Assembly: GCF_001563665.1 (NCBI RefSeq)
Contig: NZ_KQ961848.1
Location: forward strand, 1-10,608
DNA: 10,608 nucleotides
Direction: 5' to 3'
From: Gardnerella vaginalis
Lineage (GTDB): Bacteria; Actinomycetota; Actinomycetes; Actinomycetales; Bifidobacteriaceae
Under the pieces are notes generated by a model. The model had not been told where the DNA came from. It saw only the letters and a list, made by a program, of their open reading frames with translations, and made no database searches. Positions 5,868 to 10,608 of this stretch are shown piece by piece; position 1 is the first letter of the stretch; every line of letters begins with the position of its first letter. The translations under genes and the position numbers were made by a program.

Positions 5868-7355
5868 TTATGTGCTTTCTTTTCCCTGAAAATAAGCGAT
5901 ATTTTTAAGAACGAAATACACGCAGGGAAGTGCCACGCCGTTGCCCCACATCTTGTATTCTGCCGAATCAGTGTGAGGATTTTTAAGCCATTTGATTATC
6001 TGATTTTTACTTTTCGGCTTACAGGCGTTCGTGACTAGTTTTCGATGTGTTTCAAACACATCCTGCCAAAAGATAAGCTCTTCATCGCTCGGATTTTCCG
6101 TTTGAAGACTATCACACCAACAGTCAGGAAAACCCTGCAGTCTTGCACACTCTTTCGGTGTTAAACGTCTAACCACATAGTATTTATCCTCATTCATATC
6201 GTTTACGACAGGAGGATCTTTATAGTCACTTGCCACAAGCGTGTCTGTCATTTCAGCCCGAGCATTCGTGTGATGCGAGTTTTTACTCGTAGAGTACACT
6301 ATTGCAAGACCGCCTTGATTAGCTTCAGGCGAGTTTAGCCCTGTGTTAATTGTTCTTGCCAGTTTCGTTTCATACACGTTAGCACGCTTGTTTTTCGTGT
6401 TGAGTGATGTTAAACGAACATCAAAACAGGTTTTATCACAAACCACAAAAGGCTGATTATTCCCACCTGTTCCAAACGTTGAAAGCACGGTTTGAGACAC
6501 GCTAAGAGGACCTTTATACCGTGAGTCCTGTCCGTGATTTTCAAACACGAGCGGTGGATGGTTTCCCACGCTTGCTGTAAGCGTGCCGCTTTTGTTTTCA
6601 AACACGTCCATTCTGCTTCCGCCCTGATCGTTTAAACAGTATCTTTCGATTGCATCACCAGTGCCTGTTTTAGAATATCCGGCAGTTTCTTGCCACGGCT
6701 TTCTGCTCGCCGTAAAATCCCCAGGCAGGCTTTCTTGCTCAAATAATATTTTTCCGGCACTTTGTCCATCAAAATCTGCGACAAGAAAGATACGTTTTCT
6801 TCTCTGGGGTACTCCGAAGTATGAAGCATCAAGTACCCGCCATGCGAGTGAGAAATCTTCTGCCATGACAAGTCCTGCACTGCTCCATTTTTCAGGTCTA
6901 GGAGCATTAAACGAATGTCCTTTGACAGCACAGATTTCTTTGATAACTTTCTCGAAGTCTTCTCCTTTATTTGAGGAAAACGCTCCCGGAACGTTCTCCC
7001 AAACGATATATCTTGGTTTTTGTCCACCTGTTTTCCTCCTCATCTCTTTAATAATCCGAACCGCTTCAAAAAACAGGTTCGAGCGAGAACCGCTAAGACC
7101 TGCCCGTTTACCTGCAATCGACATGTCCTGACAGGGGCTTCCAAACGTGATAATATCAACCGCATCCACAGTATCGACTTTAATCTTTGATACATCACCT
7201 AAATGCTTAACATAAGGCAATCTTTTAGTGGTAACTCTTATAGGAAACGGCTCGATTTCACTTGCCCATAAAGGTTTAATCCCTGTAAGCGTAGCCGCTA
7301 AAGGAAAACCGCCCGAGCCATCAAAAAGGCTGGCGAGTGTAAGTGTTTTACTCAT
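5868..7355 (-). CDS. DNA (cytosine-5-)-methyltransferase, phage type
   Basis: Transfers a methyl group from SAM to carbon 5 of cytosine in a specific DNA sequence, most likely to shield phage DNA from host restriction. It has 495 residues with all key motifs: motif I LASLFDGSGGFPLA (7-20), motif IV GSPCQ with catalytic Cys75, motif VI ENV (120-122), motif VIII QRRKR (184-188), motif IX RRLTPKECARLQGFP (396-410) and motif X MWGNGVALP (469-477). The stretch between VIII and IX, about 200 residues, is the target-recognition region. It is long, and its Gly/Asn/Thr-rich wording is typical of phage versions. The target cannot be predicted here. The ATG at 7355 overlaps the end of the upstream methyltransferase gene by 8 bp (ATGAGTAA), so the two are coupled. 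No cognate restriction enzyme is present, so it is a solitary methyltransferase. Confidence 0.96.
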   Translation of the reverse strand: MSKTLTLASLFDGSGGFPLAATLTGIKPLWASEIEPFPIRVTTKRLPYVKHLGDVSKIKVDTVDAVDIITFGSPCQDMSIAGKRAGLSGSRSNLFFEAVRIIKEMRRKTGGQKPRYIVWENVPGAFSSNKGEDFEKVIKEICAVKGHSFNAPRPEKWSSAGLVMAEDFSLAWRVLDASYFGVPQRRKRIFLVADFDGQSAGKILFEQESLPGDFTASRKPWQETAGYSKTGTGDAIERYCLNDQGGSRMDVFENKSGTLTASVGNHPPLVFENHGQDSRYKGPLSVSQTVLSTFGTGGNNQPFVVCDKTCFDVRLTSLNTKNKRANVYETKLARTINTGLNSPEANQGGLAIVYSTSKNSHHTNARAEMTDTLVASDYKDPPVVNDMNEDKYYVVRRLTPKECARLQGFPDCWCDSLQTENPSDEELIFWQDVFETHRKLVTNACKPKSKNQIIKWLKNPHTDSAEYKMWGNGVALPCVYFVLKNIAYFQGKEST

Positions 7356-8616
7356 CGCCAGCCTCTTTCATCATTTCAATTGCCTGCTTAAAGCTATACT
7401 GTTTCCCATCTCGTATAAGAAGCACGTCCTTGGTTTTATCATCGTGAAACTTCATATACCGTTTAACCGCAACGTCAATGAATTTAGGTTCAAGCTCCAC
7501 TCCAAAACAAACTCTGCCAATCTGTTCACAAGCTATAAGCGTAGATGCTGAGCCTAAAAACCCGTCTAACACAACACTGTTTGTTTGCGTGCTTTGTTTA
7601 ATAAGATAAGCAATCAGCGGCACGGGCTTACTGGAAGGATGCCCACAGCCTTCTTCCTTCGAGTTTTTAATCCCGTCAAATTCAAACACGGCTGTCTGTT
7701 TTTGATCGCCATACCACTTATGTTTACCGTCTTTACGCCAACCGTAAATAATCGGCTCCATGTTAAACTTCCAGTCCGTTCGCATAAGCGGTGCTCTTGG
7801 CTTTTTCCAAATTAAACCTGCCGCCACCTTAAAACCCGCGTCCTCAAAAGCATCGTAGAAAACACGCGCTTTCATGGTCGCGTAAAATTCGTAAATAGAC
7901 GCGTCAGCTGCCATAGAGTTTTTGAAGTTGGTAAAAACTTTCATTAAAAACTCGTAGCCTTCTTTATCGCTTAAATCATCGTTTTTAATTTTCCCTGACG
8001 CGTTTTCAAGGTTTACGAAATAAGGTGCGTCCGTGCAAACAAGATTTACCTTTGTTTCACCGAGTAATTTTTCAAATGTAGAAGAATCGGTTGAATCACC
8101 GCAAATAATACGATGCTTACCAAGCGTCCATATGTCACCTGTTTTAGAAAAACACGGTTCTTCCAATTCTTTTTCAACATCAAAATCATCATCGCTTACG
8201 TCTTTATCAGCATCAAAAATACCAGAAAGCTCCGCCTCGTCAAACCCGAGAAGATCAAGGTTAAAATCAGCTCCTTCAAGCTCCGATAACTCGACTGCTA
8301 AAAGCTCATTGTCCCAGCCTGCGTTAAGTGAAAGCTTATTATCCGCAATAATATAAGCACGCTTTTGTGTTTCAGTTAAATGATTTTCTTTCACACACGG
8401 AACTTTTTTAAGACCCAGTTTTAATGCCGCGGCAAGCCTACCATGCCCTGCGAGAATCGTATTATCCTCAGCCACCAGAATCGGGGATAGGAAACCAAAC
8501 TCACGAATACTTGCCGCTATCTGAGATACCTGCGCCTCAGAGTGTGTGCGAGCGTTTCTCACATACGGGATAAGCTCACTTACGTCAGCCAAATAATACT
8601 GCATTTCTTTTTCCAT
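7348..8616 (-). CDS. ParB-domain / DNA N-methyltransferase fusion
   Basis: 422 residues from ATG at 8616, with GGGAGG seven bases upstream. The earlier in-frame start at 8649 lies inside metK and lacks such a site. Residues 1-110 are a ParB/Srx-like domain: VSELIPYVRNARTHSEAQV, SIREFGFLSPILV, and ILAGHGRLAAALKLG containing GHGR (57-60). Residues about 155-390 are a beta-class DNA N6-adenine or N4-cytosine methyltransferase, with motif IV TDAPY (195-199) before the C-terminal SAM site VVLDGFLGSASTLIACEQIGR (348-368) and HPSSKPVPL (326-334). Two core motifs differ from the usual wording, DPPY being DAPY and FxGxG being FLGSA, so activity is likely but not certain. This ParB-methylase fusion is typical of Bacillota phages. 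It follows metK by 14 bp and overlaps the C5 methyltransferase by 8 bp. Confidence 0.95.
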   Translation of the reverse strand: MEKEMQYYLADVSELIPYVRNARTHSEAQVSQIAASIREFGFLSPILVAEDNTILAGHGRLAAALKLGLKKVPCVKENHLTETQKRAYIIADNKLSLNAGWDNELLAVELSELEGADFNLDLLGFDEAELSGIFDADKDVSDDDFDVEKELEEPCFSKTGDIWTLGKHRIICGDSTDSSTFEKLLGETKVNLVCTDAPYFVNLENASGKIKNDDLSDKEGYEFLMKVFTNFKNSMAADASIYEFYATMKARVFYDAFEDAGFKVAAGLIWKKPRAPLMRTDWKFNMEPIIYGWRKDGKHKWYGDQKQTAVFEFDGIKNSKEEGCGHPSSKPVPLIAYLIKQSTQTNSVVLDGFLGSASTLIACEQIGRVCFGVELEPKFIDVAVKRYMKFHDDKTKDVLLIRDGKQYSFKQAIEMMKEAGDE

Positions 8617-8630
8617 AAGCTTTCCTCCCG

Positions 8631-9416
8631 TTAGAAAAGACCCCAGCAAGCCAGCTTTTCAAAACCACCCACCGAGTCAATATAATCTTTCGCAATTTTC
8701 ACAATCTGCGAATACGGTTTACCATCAACCATTTCATCTCCGATAGCGCAAGAAAACTCAACCACCCGACCGGTTTCCTGTGCTTTCAAAAACGCGTAAA
8801 TATTAACCGACACGTCAGCTTTCGTAAGATCTTTACCATGAAGGCCGCCGCCCGTAACAGCGTCTGCCATGTCTGACCCGAGTTTTCGGTTAACCGCTCC
8901 CGTATCCACGTTGATACCACCCGTCCAATCGCCTAAAGGATTAACAAACGCATTCGGATAGTCTTTCAATAAGTCTTCTCGTTTAGCGTGAGACTGGCAG
9001 ATGATAAGCTTTTCACCATCAAGAACATACTTGCCGTCATACGGATACTTTTCATAAACCTTTCGAGCAATAGCAGAAAGTTTCTTCTGTTCGTCTGTTA
9101 GTGGTACGCCTTTAAAAATCCCGTTATCGCCACAGCGAACCATACCATCCTGGTTTTGGCTTAAATGCTTATCCTGTGGCACGACCGTAATATCAATCTT
9201 TACTTTCCCAGGGCTTAAACGGTGGATAATATTTTTAATATCCTTAAACTTAAACATCACCGTGCTTTCAATACACACGGCACACTTACCATGCCCGAGC
9301 ATCACTTCAACAGCAATCTTCGGGTTCTCATCCAGCTTGTAAGCAAGATCAACAATTGCTCCGGCAATACAATCCGCAATCTTGTCCGGGTGACTTGGAT
9401 TTACTTTTTCTATCAT
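8631..9416 (-). CDS. metK: Short phage-type S-adenosylmethionine synthetase
   Basis: Makes SAM from methionine and ATP, here presumably to feed the two methyltransferases downstream. It has 261 residues, against about 380-400 for cellular MetK. The frame is clean, with a good ribosome binding site (AAGGAGA) and the active-site blocks, so it is a compact variant rather than a broken gene. Recognisable parts are SHPDKIADCIAGAIVD (8-23, the counterpart of GHPDK), CGDNGIFKG (95-103, the counterpart of GDQG), and GDWTGGINVDTGAVNRK then GGGLHGKDLTKADVS (162-203, the counterpart of the GGGAFSGKDPTKVDRS substrate and phosphate loop). It starts 11 bp after terS. Short MetK genes beside methyltransferases are known in Bacillota prophages. 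Whether it is fully active cannot be read from sequence. Confidence 0.92.
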   Translation of the reverse strand: MIEKVNPSHPDKIADCIAGAIVDLAYKLDENPKIAVEVMLGHGKCAVCIESTVMFKFKDIKNIIHRLSPGKVKIDITVVPQDKHLSQNQDGMVRCGDNGIFKGVPLTDEQKKLSAIARKVYEKYPYDGKYVLDGEKLIICQSHAKREDLLKDYPNAFVNPLGDWTGGINVDTGAVNRKLGSDMADAVTGGGLHGKDLTKADVSVNIYAFLKAQETGRVVEFSCAIGDEMVDGKPYSQIVKIAKDYIDSVGGFEKLACWGLF

Positions 9417-9427
9417 AATTTTTCTCC

Positions 9428-9979
9428 TTATAATTTTTTACGTGTTAAAAGCAGGCGTTCCATTAAATCGTTTTGAGGTGAAACACCATCAAACTCAGTC
9501 GAACAGTTTTCTTTCACAATCTGGAAAATCTCATTCCAAAGCCTGACCGCCTGATTCATGTAGTTAATACCAATATTGATAAAAGGCGATGGTATCGGTT
9601 TACCTGTGGTTGGATGCTTGGAAAGAAACCCGAGTTTACTGGTTACTTCCTCGCATTGAATCCAACGAGCACAGCTCATCGCATACCGTTCAATAAGAGG
9701 AGATGGCACTTTACTGCTCACACCAATGTCTTTTAGCCACTTCCACGTTTCAGCGAAAATTTCTCTAGCCTGAAGCTGAGTACCGTCTTTTTGTGTGGCG
9801 GATAAAAACTCGTGAGGGACAGGCATTTCAGTACCTTCAAGCTCTGGAATATCAAGCACGCTTAAAGGCCTGCCACCGGGGTTTCCTTCACTCGCTTTTT
9901 CAACAACCGCTTTCTTTTTCCGCCCGGCACCTACGCGTCTGCCGCCACGACCGCCGATATTATTTGATTTTGTAGGCAA
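9428..9979 (-). CDS. terS: Phage terminase small subunit (P27 family)
   Basis: Recognises the packaging site on phage DNA and hands it to the large subunit. The best start is TTG at 9979, eight bases after AAGGAGG, giving 183 residues. The in-frame GTG at 9988 lies inside that binding site. The N-terminus is basic and flexible (PTKSNNIGGRGGRRVGAGRKKK), fitting DNA contact. GNPGGRPLSVLDIPELEG (32-49) is the P27-type block, then helices with FAETWKWLKDIGV (75-87), LIERYAMSCARWIQCEE (95-111) and a C-terminal LMERLLLTRKKL. It follows the HNH gene and the GC-rich candidate packaging region and precedes metK. Its separation from terL by the methylation genes is unusual compared with the common terS-terL pair. 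Confidence 0.92.
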   Translation of the reverse strand: MPTKSNNIGGRGGRRVGAGRKKKAVVEKASEGNPGGRPLSVLDIPELEGTEMPVPHEFLSATQKDGTQLQAREIFAETWKWLKDIGVSSKVPSPLIERYAMSCARWIQCEEVTSKLGFLSKHPTTGKPIPSPFINIGINYMNQAVRLWNEIFQIVKENCSTEFDGVSPQNDLMERLLLTRKKL

Positions 9980-10069
9980 ACTTTCCACCTCCTTCCCACG
10001 CGAGTTTTAACTATTAAAAAATTTTTCGTGTCTGTTTTTCCCTATTACCCTTTTGATTTCGCTGTTTTT

Positions 10070-10140
10070 GCACACGAGACCCTGCGCCCGTTCCCCGGGG
10101 AATGGGTTTTTAGAGATTTTGACCGCCCCTGGGGTGGTTT
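10070..10140. other. Candidate phage packaging (cos) region between HNH and terS
   Basis: This non-coding stretch holds two GC-rich imperfect palindromes: one at 10087-10106 containing the perfect core TTCCCCGGGGAA (10091-10102), and one at 10123-10137 (CCGCCCC-T-GGGGTGG). Each has a single mismatched A/C pair on the arms. It is much more GC-rich than its surroundings. HNH proteins beside terminases are known to help cut cos sites in HK97-like phages, and cos commonly lies next to terS. The location fits, but the cut site is not shown by the sequence. The hairpins are not followed by T runs, so they are unlikely to be terminators. The rest of the gap (9980-10070) holds only the terS ribosome binding site and AT-rich DNA. 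Confidence 0.4.
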
Positions 10141-10500
10141 TTATTTGTTATGCCAGCGATCTCCACGCTTAGCGTGAATTTTAGAGTGACAGGATTTGCA
10201 TAGAGAAATAAGATTATTCCTCTCATGCGTTCCGCCTTCAGCAATCGGTTTAATATGATGAACCTGCTCAACAGGCACAAGCATATGGTTCTTAAAGCAA
10301 AGCTCACAGAAAGGATGCTCTCTCACATAAGAGTCCCTTACTTTCTGCCATGCTCTGCCGTAACGTTTGTGAGCATCATAAGGTCGCTCGTATTTTTCGT
10401 AGCGCAGGTTCTCTTGTTTTAAGTGTTCCTCACAAAACCTGCCGTCAGTTAGGTTCGGACAGCCTTGATAAGAACACGGTCTTTTAGGTTTTCTTGGCAA
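10141..10500 (-). CDS. HNH endonuclease of the phage packaging module
   Basis: 119 residues starting with TTG at 10500, seven bases after AAGGAGG. The nearby ATG at 10507 is in another frame. An N-terminal zinc knuckle is visible (C9, C14, C23, H26, from CSYQGCPNLTDGRFCEEH). The HNH nuclease fold follows: CELC (65-68), EQVHHIKPI with the catalytic His near 81-82, ERNNLISLCKSCHSKIH with Asn95/96, and the zinc pair C101/C104. All residues needed for metal binding and catalysis appear present. Such small HNH proteins are encoded beside terS in many HK97-like phages and are needed for DNA packaging or cos cleavage. It is probably the first gene of the module. It is unlikely to be a homing endonuclease, given its position and length. 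Confidence 0.94.
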   Translation of the reverse strand: MPRKPKRPCSYQGCPNLTDGRFCEEHLKQENLRYEKYERPYDAHKRYGRAWQKVRDSYVREHPFCELCFKNHMLVPVEQVHHIKPIAEGGTHERNNLISLCKSCHSKIHAKRGDRWHNK

Positions 10501-10516
10501 GACTCATCCTCCTTTC

Positions 10517-10541
10517 AGCAAGCTTGCGCGTATTATATAAT
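10517..10541. promoter_or_regulatory. Palindromic control region between divergent starts
   Basis: GCAAGCTTGC (10518-10527) and ATTATATAAT (10532-10541) are both perfect 10-bp palindromes. The second contains a TATAAT -10 box on each strand. A clear -35 box is not seen on either side. The minus-strand start would lie just upstream of the HNH ribosome binding site, and the plus-strand start just before the gene at 10575. The first palindrome could be an operator. Confidence 0.4.
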
Positions 10542-10574
10542 TAGTAGGACAAAACAGTTCATGGAGTAGATGTA

Positions 10575-10608
10575 ATGAAAAAATGTAAAACCGTAGCAAA
10601 TATCCTTT
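10575..10608 (+). CDS. Possible start of a divergent plus-strand gene (cut by window edge)
   Basis: ATG at 10575 follows GGAG by eight bases, and 11 codons (MKKCKTVANIL) are open to the window end. The Lys-rich start with following hydrophobic residues could begin a membrane or exported protein, but too little is visible to identify it. If real, the gene is transcribed away from the HNH gene and would mark the edge of the packaging module. Confidence 0.3.
   Translation, partial: MKKCKTVANIL

Larger units (their letters stand above)
1209..10500 (-). mobile_element. Prophage packaging module (HNH to portal), probably a remnant
   Basis: This continuous minus-strand run carries HNH endonuclease, terS, SAM synthetase, two DNA methyltransferases, small accessory genes, terL and portal, the usual first part of an HK97-like phage late region. 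The capsid protease, major capsid, head-tail connector and tail genes that normally follow the portal are missing. The sequence instead becomes AT-rich with exported-protein genes. No integrase, repressor or lysis gene is visible, though these could lie outside the window. All frames are open, so either the deletion is recent or the module is kept. The boundaries given are those of the recognisable phage genes, not attachment sites. Confidence 0.85.

Noticed and set aside
6410..7027. Minus-strand frames at 6410-6601 and 6632-7027 inside the cytosine methyltransferase
   Set aside because: They run in another frame of a gene with complete methyltransferase motifs, so they are shadows.
8631..9416. 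SAM synthetase as a truncated pseudogene
   Set aside because: It is much shorter than cellular MetK, but start, stop, ribosome binding site and the key blocks are all intact, and compact MetK versions are known in phages.
10123..10137. Hairpin after HNH as an intrinsic terminator
   Set aside because: No T run follows on the minus strand, and the terS gene downstream has no clear promoter of its own, so termination here is unlikely.
10179..10190. TTTTAGAGTGA word on the plus strand inside the HNH gene
   Set aside because: It matches the core of the promoter repeat but has no TTGCTA at the right distance and no gene in that direction.
10110..10307. Minus-strand frame overlapping the HNH gene and the GC-rich gap
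   Set aside because: It is out of frame with the HNH gene, which has a full zinc and HNH motif set; this frame has no recognisable feature.
1..10608. CRISPR array, tRNA, rRNA, insertion sequence or attachment-site repeats
   Set aside because: No regularly spaced repeats, cloverleaf, transposase or matching direct repeats at the module ends were seen by eye.

Overview
The window looks like part of a low-GC Gram-positive (Bacillota) genome. Genes are tightly packed, strong AGGAGG-type ribosome binding sites precede them, and the flanks are AT-rich. Nearly everything lies on the minus strand, so the reading order runs from the high-coordinate end to the low end. The species cannot be named from the sequence.

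Positions 1209-10500 are the DNA-packaging end of a tailed-phage (HK97-like, Siphoviridae-type) prophage. In order of transcription they carry an HNH endonuclease, a GC-rich candidate packaging site, the small terminase subunit (P27 type), a short phage-type S-adenosylmethionine synthetase, a ParB/DNA-methyltransferase fusion protein, a DNA cytosine-C5 methyltransferase, a 'virulence-related' family protein, three small proteins, the large terminase subunit and the portal protein. All these frames are open and well started. The block from the SAM synthetase to the C5 methyltransferase is compact (11-14 bp gaps or an 8-bp overlap). It reads as one job: make SAM locally and methylate phage DNA against host restriction. 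This cassette and the small genes separate terS from terL by about 5.4 kb.

The small-gene zone (4059-5870) is built differently. Three copies of a promoter-like repeat (TTGCTA, 19 bp, then TATATA or TGTATA, with a constant AGAGTGAT block) stand in front of three transcription units. Good intrinsic terminators lie between units, one of them immediately before the large-terminase start.

Downstream of the portal the phage head genes expected next (protease, major capsid) are absent. At about 1200 the sequence changes to a more AT-rich, palindrome-rich stretch with a 34-bp perfect palindrome and a 48-codon orphan frame. A two-gene unit follows: an exported protein with a probable papain-like Cys/His site, and a membrane-anchored or secreted protein cut by the window edge. 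The prophage therefore looks like a remnant or rearranged module joined to unrelated cell-envelope genes. At the other end, a divergent plus-strand gene may start at 10575.
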